A stretch of DNA of 64,000 bases from an uncultured Paracoccaceae bacterium (GTDB taxonomy: Bacteria > Pseudomonadota > Alphaproteobacteria > Rhodobacterales > Rhodobacteraceae): positions 1 through 64,000 of the forward strand of contig CANLEQ010000004.1 of assembly GCA_947489705.1 (NCBI GenBank). Direction: 5' to 3'. Each line of letters opens with the position of its first letter. Position 1 is the stretch's first letter. Positions 36,399 to 45,736 of this stretch are shown here, one piece after another. A model generated the notes under the pieces. It was not told where the DNA came from. It saw nothing but the letters and a program-made list of their open reading frames with translations, and ran no database searches. A program made the translations under genes and the position numbers.

Positions 36399-37934
36399 AT
36401 GACGAAATTCAGCGATCTGAAACTGGGCCCCAAGGTCCAGAAAGCCATCGACGAGGCCGGCTATACCGAGCCGACGCCCATTCAGGCCGGCGCCATTCCC
36501 GCCGCGCTCGAAGGTCGCGACGTTCTGGGGATCGCCCAGACCGGCACCGGCAAGACCGCCTCCTTCACGCTTCCCATGATCACCCAACTCGCCCGCGGGC
36601 GGGCCAAGGCGCGGATGCCGCGCAGTCTCGTGCTCTGCCCGACGCGGGAGCTCGCGGCACAGGTGGCCGAAAACTTCGACACCTATTCCAAGCATGTGAA
36701 GCTGACCAAGGCGCTGCTGATCGGCGGCGTCAGCTTCAAGGAGCAGGACGTGCTGATCGACCGGGGCGTCGATGTGCTGATCGCGACGCCGGGGCGCCTG
36801 CTCGACCATCACGAGCGGGGCAAGCTTCTTCTCAACGACGTGAAGATCATGGTGGTCGACGAGGCCGACAGGATGCTCGACATGGGGTTCATCCCCGATA
36901 TCGAGCGTATCTTCTCGCTTGTCCCCTTCACGCGTCAGACGCTGTTCTTTTCGGCCACGATGGCGCCCGAGATCGAGCGCATCACCAACACGTTCCTGTC
37001 GAACCCCGAGCGGGTCGAAGTGGCGCGCCAGGCGACCGCGTCCGAGACGATCGAGCAGGGCGTCGTCCTCTTCAAGGGGTCGCGCAAGGATCGCCAGGCG
37101 AGCGAGAAGCGCAAGCTGCTGCGCGCGCTCATCGATGCGGAGGGCGATGCCTGCAGCAATGCGATCATCTTCTGCAACCGCAAGATGGACGTGGATACCG
37201 TCGCCAAGAGCCTCAGCAAGTACGGCTATGACGCGGCGCCGATCCACGGCGATCTGGAGCAGTCGCAGCGCACCCGCACGCTCGACGGGTTCCGCGCCGG
37301 GGATCTGCGGTTCCTGGTGGCCTCCGATGTTGCCGCGCGCGGGCTCGACGTGCCCGCGGTAAGCCATGTCTTCAACTTCGACGTGCCGAGCCATGCGGAG
37401 GATTACGTTCACCGGATCGGCCGGACCGGCCGCGCCGGACGCGACGGCAAGGCGATCATGATCTGCGTGCCGTCCGACGAGAGGAACCTCGAAGACGTCG
37501 AACGGCTCTTGCAAAAGCCGATCCCGCGTCTCGCCAACCCCGCGGCACCCGCAGCAGCCGATACCGGTGCCCCGGCGGAGCAGACTAGCGAGGTCGCGGC
37601 ACCCGAGGCGGCGACCGCCGAGACCCCGAAGCCCAAGCGCACCCGGACGCGGCGCAAGCGCGAAGAGGCGCCGCAGGCCGAGGCCGCCCCGGCAGCAGCG
37701 CCCGTCGAGGCCCCTGTCGACGTCCCCGTGGCGGCCCCCGCCGACGACGTGGCCGCCGCCGAACTCGCCGATATCGCGCCCGCCCCCGTTGACAAGCCCG
37801 AAGCGGCCGAGCAGGCAGCATCGGGCCGCGCGCCGTCCCGGAACGGACGTCGCGGCGACAATCGCGTCGTCGGCATGGGCGATCACATGCCCACCTTCAT
37901 CGAGAAATCCTTTGAAGAACGGATGGTCCGCTAG
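36399..37934 (+). CDS. DEAD-box RNA helicase (RhlE-like)
   Basis: A 511-residue helicase. The Q motif (EPTPIQ) is at about 24-29, Walker A AQTGTGKT at 46-53, PTRELA and TPGRLLD follow, VDEADRMLDMGF contains the DEAD box, SAT is present, and the second RecA domain carries ASDVAARGLDVP and HRIGRTGRAGRDG. From about residue 375 a tail rich in Ala, Pro and Glu with a basic patch (KPKRTRTRRKR) and a short conserved-looking end (DHMPTFIEKSFEERM) follows, probably an RNA-binding or partner region. Likely roles are ribosome assembly or RNA decay. Confidence 0.93.
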   Translation: MTKFSDLKLGPKVQKAIDEAGYTEPTPIQAGAIPAALEGRDVLGIAQTGTGKTASFTLPMITQLARGRAKARMPRSLVLCPTRELAAQVAENFDTYSKHVKLTKALLIGGVSFKEQDVLIDRGVDVLIATPGRLLDHHERGKLLLNDVKIMVVDEADRMLDMGFIPDIERIFSLVPFTRQTLFFSATMAPEIERITNTFLSNPERVEVARQATASETIEQGVVLFKGSRKDRQASEKRKLLRALIDAEGDACSNAIIFCNRKMDVDTVAKSLSKYGYDAAPIHGDLEQSQRTRTLDGFRAGDLRFLVASDVAARGLDVPAVSHVFNFDVPSHAEDYVHRIGRTGRAGRDGKAIMICVPSDERNLEDVERLLQKPIPRLANPAAPAAADTGAPAEQTSEVAAPEAATAETPKPKRTRTRRKREEAPQAEAAPAAAPVEAPVDVPVAAPADDVAAAELADIAPAPVDKPEAAEQAASGRAPSRNGRRGDNRVVGMGDHMPTFIEKSFEERMVR

Positions 37935-37943
37935 GGCCGCCAC

Positions 37944-38582
37944 ATGAAGCACGTCGCGGCGATCATGTTCGTCTGTCTGATGGCCGCGCCGGCAGGGGCG
38001 CAGGATATCTGCCGCGCCGACGTCAATTCCACCGAGATCTTCATCGACAGGGACGCACTGGGCGCCGCTCCCGGCGCTCCGGGCCTGCGCGAGCGGGCAA
38101 CCCGCTGGGCGGGGCTCGGCGTCGATCGGGTCCTGGGCCGCCCGCCGGCCTGCGACAGCCAGACCCTGATCGCGTTCCTCGCGAACGAGGTTCCGGACGG
38201 CGATCTGGAGGGATATTGCCTCCTGCCCGACGAACGGCTGGGATATCTTCTGGTGCCCGGCGAGCGGAATTACCGCGGTCGCTGCGCCAAGACGCTGTGC
38301 GACCGGGTGAACAATGCCACCGACGGCGCGCTCAACGTCGCGGGAACGGCCACCGACATCGTCACGGGACGCGGCGAAGAGGAGAGCCGGTCGAGCGCCG
38401 TGCTCCATGCTTCGGGCGCGGCGATCGTGTCGGGGACGGCCGGATCGGTACTGACCAGCCTCGGGACGGGGGCCGGCACGGCGCTCTCGACGGCGCTGGC
38501 GGCCCCTGCCCTTGCCGGAGGCGTCGCGGTCAGCGTGGTGGCCGTCGGCGGTGCCGTCTATATCTGTCACGAGGATGACTGA
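37944..38582 (+). CDS. Secreted hypothetical protein (212 aa)
   Basis: I do not recognise this protein. A signal peptide (MKHVAAIMFVCLMAAPAGAQ) precedes a cysteine-containing domain (six cysteines within about residues 20-120) and a long Gly/Ala/Thr/Ser-rich, fairly hydrophobic C-terminal region ending VYICHEDD. The Gly-rich tail resembles glycine-zipper-like outer-membrane segments but does not match a family I can name. It starts nine bases after the helicase stop and may be co-transcribed with it. Confidence 0.65.
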   Translation: MKHVAAIMFVCLMAAPAGAQDICRADVNSTEIFIDRDALGAAPGAPGLRERATRWAGLGVDRVLGRPPACDSQTLIAFLANEVPDGDLEGYCLLPDERLGYLLVPGERNYRGRCAKTLCDRVNNATDGALNVAGTATDIVTGRGEEESRSSAVLHASGAAIVSGTAGSVLTSLGTGAGTALSTALAAPALAGGVAVSVVAVGGAVYICHEDD

Positions 38583-38667
38583 CGCCGAACGCGTGATGCG
38601 GGGTCGTGAGCGCGCAGTCCGGCGGCGGCACTTGTAACTATGCCCAAATTCGCGGCAGATACGCCGC

Positions 38668-39579
38668 ATGACCGACATACCCCGCGCCCGTTCGACCGAT
38701 GATCCGCAGCTCAGGCGGGCGGCGCTCTGGATGACGGGGGCCATCGTCTCGTTCACGTCGATGGCGGTGGCGGGTCGCGCGGTCTCGATCGAACTCGATA
38801 CGTTCGAGCTCATGACCTACCGATCGCTCATCGGGATCGTCCTCGTCGTGACCATCGCGTCGAGTTTGGGGACCCTGAACCAGATCCGGATGCGGCGGCT
38901 TGGGCTGCATGTGGTGCGCAACCTCTTTCATTTCACCGGACAGAATCTATGGTTCTTCGCGATCGCGACGATCCCCCTGGCACAGGTCTTCGCGCTGGAA
39001 TTCACCTCGCCGATCTGGGTGGCGCTGGCGGCGCCGCTTCTGCTGGCCGAGCGGTTGACCAGAATGCGGATGGTGGCAGCACTTCTGGGATTCATCGGCG
39101 TTCTGGTCGTGGCCCGCCCCGACGTCGACGGCATCGGGCCGGGTCAGATCGCGGCAGCGGCGGCCGCGATCGGCTTTGCCGGCTCGGCGGTGTTCACCAA
39201 GATCCTGACCCGGACCGAAAGCATCACCTGCATCCTCTTCTGGCTCACCGTCACGCAAGCGATCTTCGGCCTCGTCTGCGCGGGGTTCGACGGTTCGATC
39301 GCGGTTCCGTCCGCGGCGATGGTGCCGTGGCTGGTGCTGATCGGATGCGCGGGCCTGTCGGCGCATTTCTGTCTCACCACTGCGCTCTCGATGGCGCCCG
39401 CCACCCTCGTGATCCCGATGGATTTCCTGCGCCTGCCGGTGATCGCGGTGATCGGCATGCTGTTCTACGCCGAAGCTTTCGATGTCTACGTCCTGATCGG
39501 CGCCGCCATCATCTTCGGCGCGAACTACCTCAACATCTGGGTCGAAAGCCGGCGGACTCTACCCCAAGGTGTTGCGTGA
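38668..39579 (+). CDS. EamA/DMT-family permease
   Basis: A 303-residue transporter with ten helices in two EamA repeats: the first with FHFTGQNLWFFAIATIPLAQ and the second with STALSMAPATLVIPMDF-like sequence. It belongs to the drug/metabolite transporter superfamily, in which metabolite or SAM export is common. Substrate unknown. It begins 85 bases after the preceding gene and appears monocistronic. Confidence 0.85.
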   Translation: MTDIPRARSTDDPQLRRAALWMTGAIVSFTSMAVAGRAVSIELDTFELMTYRSLIGIVLVVTIASSLGTLNQIRMRRLGLHVVRNLFHFTGQNLWFFAIATIPLAQVFALEFTSPIWVALAAPLLLAERLTRMRMVAALLGFIGVLVVARPDVDGIGPGQIAAAAAAIGFAGSAVFTKILTRTESITCILFWLTVTQAIFGLVCAGFDGSIAVPSAAMVPWLVLIGCAGLSAHFCLTTALSMAPATLVIPMDFLRLPVIAVIGMLFYAEAFDVYVLIGAAIIFGANYLNIWVESRRTLPQGVA

Positions 39580-39685
39580 AAGCCGAATCCGTCAATGGAA
39601 AATTATCCCGCGCGTGCAAATCATTGATCCCGAACGCAACCGGCACCAACGCTGACCTGGTTCGGATCAATCGTGGGACGATAGA

Positions 39686-40873
39686 ATGAAATTGCTTCTT
39701 GGAACAACCATGGCACTGGCGATGGCTCCGTTTGCGGCAGGGGCGCTCGGCCTCGATCGTTCCGGCCAGCCCGTGACTCTCCTTTTCGAAGAGGGCAACT
39801 ATGCCGAGCTGAGCTTCGGACGTATCTTTCCCAGCATCGACGGGCGCGATATCGCCCTTCTCGGTGAACAGACCAGCGGCAGCGTCGCCGAAAACTTCAG
39901 TCGGGTGGATTTCGGGCTGAAATACCAGTTCACCGACCGGATCTCGGGATCGCTCTCGTTCGATCAGCCTTACGGGTTGAATATTCGCTATCCCGATTCC
40001 GTGCCCGGCGGCGATGGATCGCTGGCTTTGGGCGGCACCGAGGCGATCGTCGACAGTCGCGCGATCGAGGCGCTTGCCCGCTACGAATTCAACGACGCGT
40101 TCAGCATCCACGGCGGCTTGCGCTATCAGGAGATCCAGGCGGATGTCCGCCTGTCGGGCGCGGCGCCCGGCCCGCTTTCGGGCTATCGCAGCGCGTTCGA
40201 GGCGGATGGCGACCTCGGCTATGTAATCGGCGCCGCCTACGAGCGTCCGGAGATCGCCCTGCGCCTCGCGGTCACCTATATCAGCGGTACGACGCACGAC
40301 CTGCCCACGCGCGAAACGCTGAACGGAATCGGGGTGGGAGATCTGCCCGCCGCGGCCCTTGGCCTTCCGGTCAATCCGTTCTCGACCAATTCGGACACGC
40401 GGATCGAGACGCCCGAAGCGGTGAACGTCGCCTTCCAGACCGGCATCGCGGCGGACACGCTGCTCTTCGGTTCGGTGCGCTATGCATGGTACGACGACAC
40501 GCGGGTGTCGCCGGTTTTCTACGACACGATCCAGGACGGCGCGCGCAATGGCGATTCGCTCACCACGATCGAAGACGGGTATGCGGTCAATATCGGCCTC
40601 GGACGGCAACTCACCGACCGGCTGAGCGGATCGGTGGCAATCGGATACGAGGATCATTCGGGCGATGTCGTCTCGCCGCTGGCGCCGACGGACGGGACGA
40701 AATCGCTGGCGCTGGGGTTGCGCTACGAGACGACGACCCGGTTCTCCATCTCGGGGGGTATCCGCTACGACCGGCTCGGCGACGCCGATATCGGGCCGCG
40801 CGAGCAGAAAGTCGCGGATTTCGACGACAACGACGCGGTTTCGCTCGGGCTGAGCGTGGGATACCGCTTCTGA
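39686..40873 (+). CDS. FadL/OmpP1-type outer-membrane porin
   Basis: A 395-residue outer-membrane protein: signal peptide (to about residue 20), a short N-terminal hatch-like segment, alternating beta-strands typical of a 14-strand FadL barrel (YQFTDRISGSLSF, FGSVRYAWYDDT, ETTTRFSISGGIRYD) and a terminal aromatic (VGYRF). FadL-type porins take up fatty acids or other hydrophobic compounds. The ATG at 39686 follows GGGACGATAG. Substrate not inferable; gene stands alone. Confidence 0.85.
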   Translation: MKLLLGTTMALAMAPFAAGALGLDRSGQPVTLLFEEGNYAELSFGRIFPSIDGRDIALLGEQTSGSVAENFSRVDFGLKYQFTDRISGSLSFDQPYGLNIRYPDSVPGGDGSLALGGTEAIVDSRAIEALARYEFNDAFSIHGGLRYQEIQADVRLSGAAPGPLSGYRSAFEADGDLGYVIGAAYERPEIALRLAVTYISGTTHDLPTRETLNGIGVGDLPAAALGLPVNPFSTNSDTRIETPEAVNVAFQTGIAADTLLFGSVRYAWYDDTRVSPVFYDTIQDGARNGDSLTTIEDGYAVNIGLGRQLTDRLSGSVAIGYEDHSGDVVSPLAPTDGTKSLALGLRYETTTRFSISGGIRYDRLGDADIGPREQKVADFDDNDAVSLGLSVGYRF

Positions 40874-40950
40874 CCCGGCAGTTCATCATGCCGCGCCTGA
40901 TCCCCCGGCCCCTCTAGGCAGCGCGCGATCGGCGCGATATGAGACGCGCC

Positions 40951-41817
40951 ATGATCTATGCGTCCGGAAACGACTGGCTCGAGGCGTCGGAGAAGCGCGT
41001 GCTCTTCTTCGGCATGTCGGGGCTTGGCAAGACACGCCTGTCGAGCATGCTGCGCGATGCGGGGGGGTGGTTCCACTATTCCGTCGATTACCGCATCGGC
41101 ACGCGCTACATGGGCGAACATATCGCCGACAATTTCAAGCGCGAGGCGATGAAGGTCCCGTTGCTGCGCGAATTGCTGATGAGCGATTCGATCTATGTCG
41201 CGAGCAACATCACCTTCGACAATCTCGCCCCCCTCTCGACCTATCTGGGCAAGCCCGGCGATCCGGATCGGGGCGGTCTGCCCTTCGACGACTACATGAT
41301 CCGCCAGCGCCAGCATCGGGTGGCCGAACTGAGTGCCATGGCCGACACGGTGCCGTTCATCGATCGCGCGCGCGACATCTACGGCTACGGCAATTTCGTC
41401 TGCGACACGTCCGGGTCGATCTGCGAGATCGTCGATCCCGACGATCCGGACGATCCCACGATGCGCCTGATCACGCAGAACCTGCTGCCCGTCTGGCTCA
41501 AGGGCTCGGACGCGCATACCGCTGAGCTGGTCCGGCGGTTCGATCGGGCGCCGAAGCCGATGTATTACCAGCCCGACTTTCTCGAAGCGGCCTGGAGCGA
41601 GTATCTCGCGCGGACCGAAAAGGCGCCCGACCGCGTCGATCCCGACGATTTCGTGCGCTGGACCTATGCGCGGGCGCTGGCGCATCGGCAGCCGCGATAC
41701 GCCGCCATGGCGCGGCACGGCGTGACCGTAGAGGCCGACGATCTGGCAGAGGTGCAATCGCCCGCGGCGCTCGACCGCCTGATCGCCGAGAGGATCGACG
41801 CCGCCGTCGACGCTTGA
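40951..41817 (+). CDS. P-loop ATPase of unknown function, upstream of metA
   Basis: A 288-residue cytoplasmic protein with one clear Walker A (GMSGLGKT, residues 21-28) after RVLFF. It resembles small nucleotide kinases in the first 40 residues ([22 protein letters not shown]). The rest is acidic and aromatic, with [18 protein letters not shown] near the end. Related genes occur next to metA in Roseobacters, but I cannot assign a function. An ATG at 40939 would add four residues. It ends 62 bases before metA, so the two are probably one unit. Confidence 0.7.
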   Translation: MIYASGNDWLEASEKRVLFFGMSGLGKTRLSSMLRDAGGWFHYSVDYRIGTRYMGEHIADNFKREAMKVPLLRELLMSDSIYVASNITFDNLAPLSTYLGKPGDPDRGGLPFDDYMIRQRQHRVAELSAMADTVPFIDRARDIYGYGNFVCDTSGSICEIVDPDDPDDPTMRLITQNLLPVWLKGSDAHTAELVRRFDRAPKPMYYQPDFLEAAWSEYLARTEKAPDRVDPDDFVRWTYARALAHRQPRYAAMARHGVTVEADDLAEVQSPAALDRLIAERIDAAVDA

Positions 41818-41879
41818 GGTCGCGACCGCGGGTCGTTATCTCAGCCCTTCCGACTTCTTCCGCGGAGATTGCGACCGCC

Positions 41880-42797
41880 ATGCCGATCAAATTGCCCTCC
41901 GACCTGCCCGCCTTCAGCGTCCTCAAGCAAGAGGGCGTCATGGTGATGGGCGAGGCCGAGGCCATGCGGCAGGATATCCGCCCGCTCAAGATCGGGCTGC
42001 TCAACCTCATGCCGAAGAAGATCCAGACGGAGAACCAGTTCGCCCGGCTGATCGGAGCGGGTCCGATCCAGATCGATCTCCGGCTCATCCGGATGACCGA
42101 ACACCAGACCCGCAACACGGCCGCCTCGCATATGGAGGCGTTCTACCGCCCCTTCCAGGAGGTCAAGTCGGAGAAGTTCGACGGACTGATCATCACCGGG
42201 GCGCCGATCGAGCATCTGCCTTTCACGGAAGTCTCCTACTGGGACGAGCTTCGCGAGGTCATGGACTGGACCCAGACCAACGTGCACGCGACCTTCGGGG
42301 TCTGCTGGGGCGGAATGGCGATGATCAACCATTTCCATGGCGTGCCCAAGCACCTCCTCGGGGCCAAGCTCTTCGGCTGCTACAGGCATCGCAATCTCGA
42401 GCCCACCATGCCCCTCCTGCGGGGGTTCTCGGACGATTGCGTCATTCCCGTCAGCCGCTGGACCGAGATGCGCCAGGAGGACATCGACAAGGCGCCGGGG
42501 CTCAGGACCCTTCTCGAAAGCCCGGAGGCCGGCCCGGCGCTCGTCGCCGATCCCTCGCATCGGGCGACCTATATCTTCAATCATTTCGAATATGACGACG
42601 ACACGCTGAAACAGGAATACGACCGCGATGTCGCCGCGGGCGTGCCGGTCGCCGTGCCGGGGAACTACTATCCCGATAACGACCCGTTGAAGATGCCGCT
42701 CAACCGGTGGCGGTCCCACGCGCATCTTCTATATGGCAACTGGATAAACGAGATCTATCAATCGGTGCCGTATGACCCTTCCCAGATTGGCTGCTAG
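41880..42797 (+). CDS. metA: Homoserine O-acetyltransferase/O-succinyltransferase (MetA family)
   Basis: A 305-residue enzyme activating homoserine for methionine synthesis. Catalytic Cys142 (FGVCWGG), His235 and Glu237 (FNHFEYD) are in the family positions. Residue 111, which sets acyl-donor choice in this family, is Glu ([10 protein letters not shown]); Glu111 enzymes use acetyl-CoA whereas E. coli has Gly and uses succinyl-CoA. I therefore predict acetyl-CoA use. Start 41880 gives the normal [13 protein letters not shown]-terminus. The 3' end overlaps the next gene by 26 bases. Confidence 0.95.
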   Translation: MPIKLPSDLPAFSVLKQEGVMVMGEAEAMRQDIRPLKIGLLNLMPKKIQTENQFARLIGAGPIQIDLRLIRMTEHQTRNTAASHMEAFYRPFQEVKSEKFDGLIITGAPIEHLPFTEVSYWDELREVMDWTQTNVHATFGVCWGGMAMINHFHGVPKHLLGAKLFGCYRHRNLEPTMPLLRGFSDDCVIPVSRWTEMRQEDIDKAPGLRTLLESPEAGPALVADPSHRATYIFNHFEYDDDTLKQEYDRDVAAGVPVAVPGNYYPDNDPLKMPLNRWRSHAHLLYGNWINEIYQSVPYDPSQIGC

Positions 42798-43752
42798 GCT
42801 CGCCTTCGCGGGGCTACTCGCGGCCGGCAGCGGCGTGTTGATCGACCGCCGCGGAGACAGCCGGGCAGACGCCGCCGAAGAGGCGTTCCCGCCGCTCGGC
42901 GCGTTCATCGAGGTGGAGGGGCGGCGCGTTCACTACGTGCAGGAGGGCGAGGGCCCCGATCTGGTCCTGATCCACGGCGCGTCGGGAAATCTGCGCGAGT
43001 TCACCTTCCGGTTTCTCGATCGCGTGAAGGACCGCTACCGCGTCACGATCTTCGACCGGCCGGGGCTCGGATATACCGATGTGCGCCCGGACCTCGACGA
43101 TCCCTGGACCGATATCGGCGAATCCCCGCAATCCCAGGCCGACCTCCTGGCCCGCGCGGCGCGGCAGCTCGGCGTGACGCGGCCGGTCGTGATGGGCCAT
43201 TCCTATGGCGGGGCCGTCGCGCTTGCCTGGGCGCTCGATCACGATCCGGCGGCTCTGGTCGTGGCGTCGGGCGCCTCGCAACCTTGGGAGGGCGGCCTCG
43301 GTCCGCTTTATACCGTCAACGGATCGCGCATCGGCGGCGCGGTGGCGGTCCCGATGATCTCGGCCTTCGTGACGCAGGCCATGGTCAAGGAAGCGGTTGC
43401 CGGCATCTTCCGACCGCAACAGCCCCCCGAAGGGTATCTCGACTATATCGGCGCGGCGCTGACCCTGCGCCGGGTGTCGTTTCGCGCCAATGCGCGCCAG
43501 GTCAACACGCTGAAGCCACATCTGGCGGAGATGTCCGCACAATATCCCGATCTGCGGCTTCCGGTAGAGATCGTCCACGGCGCGGCGGACGACGTCGTGC
43601 CGTTCGAGATCCACGCCGAACCGCTCGCGCGGCAGATCGCGGACGCTGCGCTCACCCGGCTTGCAGGGATCGGTCACATGCCGCATCAGGTCGCGCAGGC
43701 CGACGTGATCGCGGCCATCGACCGCGCGACGGAGCGGGCCGGATTGCGCTAA
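42772..43752 (+). CDS. Alpha/beta hydrolase with N-terminal anchor
   Basis: A 326-residue protein with an N-terminal hydrophobic anchor or signal (about 6-25), then an alpha/beta hydrolase fold: oxyanion HGASGN, nucleophile Ser144 in GHSYGG, Asp in [11 protein letters not shown] and His in GIGHMPHQ. It is probably periplasmic or membrane-attached. It resembles haloperoxidase and epoxide-hydrolase-like relatives, but the substrate is unknown. Its start lies within metA (26-base overlap), so expression is likely linked. Confidence 0.85.
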   Translation: MTLPRLAARLAFAGLLAAGSGVLIDRRGDSRADAAEEAFPPLGAFIEVEGRRVHYVQEGEGPDLVLIHGASGNLREFTFRFLDRVKDRYRVTIFDRPGLGYTDVRPDLDDPWTDIGESPQSQADLLARAARQLGVTRPVVMGHSYGGAVALAWALDHDPAALVVASGASQPWEGGLGPLYTVNGSRIGGAVAVPMISAFVTQAMVKEAVAGIFRPQQPPEGYLDYIGAALTLRRVSFRANARQVNTLKPHLAEMSAQYPDLRLPVEIVHGAADDVVPFEIHAEPLARQIADAALTRLAGIGHMPHQVAQADVIAAIDRATERAGLR

Positions 43753-43844
43753 CCCGGCCGAGCCCCTAGGCTGCGCCTCTCTGCCCCGCTGCAAGGTCTT
43801 GTCCATGTCATCCATCCGCGACGCAACCCGACTTCGGCGCACCG

Positions 43845-44462
43845 ATGCCTAAGCGCGGATACCATCATGGCAACCTGGCGCAGGCCCTGATCAACGCGGC
43901 GCTGCGCCTGATCGAGGAGAAGGGCCCGACCGGCTTCACGCTGAGCGAGGCGGCAAAGGCGGCGGATGTCACGCCGGCGGCGGTCTATCGGCACTTCCAG
44001 GGGCGCGACGAGATCATCGCCGAATGCGCACGGCAGGGATACGAGATCTTTGCCGACCAGATGGAGCGCGCCTATCAGAGCGGTCAGCCCTCGGCGCTGG
44101 CCTCGTTCGAGGCGACCGGCCGGGCCTATCTGTCCTTCGCGCGGCAGCATCCCGGGCATTACGTCGCCATGTTCGAATCAGGCGTGAACGTACAGCATCA
44201 TGCCGGTCTGCATGCCGTCGCCGCGCGCGCCAATTCGGTTCTGGAACGCGCGGCCGCGGATCTTTCGCAGCACATCCCCGCGGCGCAGCGCCCCCCTGCG
44301 CAGATGTTCAGCGCGCATATCTGGGCCATGTCGCACGGGGTGGTCGAGCTTTTCGCCCGAAATTCGCCGGGCACGAACGTCCCCTATCCTCCCGAGGATC
44401 TGCTCGAGGCCGGGATCGGGATCTATCTTCGCGGCCTCGGGCTGCTCGCCCCGGACCGCTGA
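43845..44462 (+). CDS. TetR/AcrR-family transcriptional regulator (WHG-domain type)
   Basis: A 205-residue repressor-type protein. The N-terminal HTH (about 8-55: ALINAALRLIEEKGPTGFTL, AADVTPAAVYRHFQGRDEII) is typical TetR, and the C-terminal ligand domain contains AHIWAMSHGVVELF, the WHG hallmark. It follows an alpha/beta hydrolase gene and faces opgC end to end. The target is unknown; it may regulate its own gene or the hydrolase. Confidence 0.9.
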   Translation: MPKRGYHHGNLAQALINAALRLIEEKGPTGFTLSEAAKAADVTPAAVYRHFQGRDEIIAECARQGYEIFADQMERAYQSGQPSALASFEATGRAYLSFARQHPGHYVAMFESGVNVQHHAGLHAVAARANSVLERAAADLSQHIPAAQRPPAQMFSAHIWAMSHGVVELFARNSPGTNVPYPPEDLLEAGIGIYLRGLGLLAPDR

Positions 44463-44500
44463 CGACCCAGATCCGCGATCTCGAGGCCCGCCCCGCCGCG

Positions 44501-45736
44501 CTAGTTCGACACGGCCACCCCGTGATCCTTGCGGTCCTCGACCGGGATCCGCCGGCCCAGAAACGCGATTTGCCCGTCCTTGAGCGCGGCCAGCACGAAC
44601 AGGATCGCGACGGCAACGGGCGGCAGAACCAGACCGAGCCAGGCTGTCTCGGGCTCCACATCCATGAGGATCTGGCAGGCCATGGAGAGGATCGTGCCGG
44701 CCGCGAAGACCAGAAGGCCCTGCCGTCCCAGCAGTCGGAAAGGTGCGGCACCGCGATGCGCGCAAAGTCGCGTCACCCACGGCAGGCAGGACACGACATA
44801 GGCGAGGGCCAGAACGTGCAGCAGCCGCGGCAGGGCCAGAAACGTCTTGTTGTGCGAGACGACGTTCGAGGGTGCGCCGAGGGCGCCCAGCTGCGCCATC
44901 TTGTGGTTGAGATATATCCCGAGCGCCGGGATATAGCGCCAAGCGAGGACCAGGACGAGAAACGCGACCGCGCCCCAGAAGAGCGGCCGCGACACCTCTA
45001 CGAGGCGCCGTCCAGCGCGGTGACGGACGCCGATCACCAAGCCCAGCACGAAGATGGCCTGCCAGGCCAGGGGACTGAAGAACCAGCCGCCCCCGCCGGG
45101 ATTGTTGGGAATGTTCCACGAGTGCCACCCCGCGACGAGCCAGAGGAGTGCCGAGGCGACGAGTGTCGTGCCGGGCGCCTTGACCGCGCCCCAGAGCGCC
45201 AGGGGCGCCGCTAGGAGCAGCACGATGTAGACCGGCAGGATGTTCACGTACCCGATCTGGTAGCCGAGCGTCGCAAGCCCCACGAGCGCCGAGCCGGTTT
45301 CCTTGTAGATGAGCCCGAGATTGTGCTGAACGCGGAATTCGGACCTGAGGAACGTGTCGGCCGCCCAGCCATACATGGCGAGCACCGCGACGGTCAGAAA
45401 GATCTGGACGAGATAGAGGCTCCAGGCGCGCCGCCAGAGGGGCAGGGTCGCGGCCCCGAGCGTTCCCGCCCCGTGTTGCCAGCGCAGGAAGCCGCTTGAA
45501 TAGGCTATGCCCGCAGCGACACCCGACATCAGGAAGAAGGCCTCGGCCGCGTCGGAAAAGCCGAACGCCCGCAACGTGAAGGATTCGTAGGGATTGCCCG
45601 GAATGTGATCGATGACGATCATGATGAGCGCGAGCCCGCGGAAGACGTCGATCCGTGGATCGCGCGGCGAACGCGGCGTCGTCCGGGCCGGAAAGGTGAC
45701 GATCTTGCGGCTCGGAGCCGGCAGGTCAGACGGCAT
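44501..45736 (-). CDS. opgC: Periplasmic-glucan succinylation protein OpgC
   Basis: A 411-residue, ten-helix acyltransferase-like membrane protein (OpgC family) that adds succinyl groups to osmoregulated periplasmic glucans. It begins with a polar tail, then RIDVFRGLALIMIVIDHIPGN with the family's His, and FFLMSGVAAGIAY. It overlaps opgH by 11 bases and is the last gene of opgG-opgI-opgH-opgC, the order described in Rhodobacter sphaeroides. Confidence 0.93.
   Translation of the reverse strand: MPSDLPAPSRKIVTFPARTTPRSPRDPRIDVFRGLALIMIVIDHIPGNPYESFTLRAFGFSDAAEAFFLMSGVAAGIAYSSGFLRWQHGAGTLGAATLPLWRRAWSLYLVQIFLTVAVLAMYGWAADTFLRSEFRVQHNLGLIYKETGSALVGLATLGYQIGYVNILPVYIVLLLAAPLALWGAVKAPGTTLVASALLWLVAGWHSWNIPNNPGGGGWFFSPLAWQAIFVLGLVIGVRHRAGRRLVEVSRPLFWGAVAFLVLVLAWRYIPALGIYLNHKMAQLGALGAPSNVVSHNKTFLALPRLLHVLALAYVVSCLPWVTRLCAHRGAAPFRLLGRQGLLVFAAGTILSMACQILMDVEPETAWLGLVLPPVAVAILFVLAALKDGQIAFLGRRIPVEDRKDHGVAVSN

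Noticed and set aside
41818-41879. Possible SAM riboswitch before metA
   Set aside because: SAM-responsive RNAs precede met genes in some alphaproteobacteria, but this 62-base gap holds only a small GGTCGCGACC palindrome and no recognisable SAM-II, SAM-V or SAM/SAH core.
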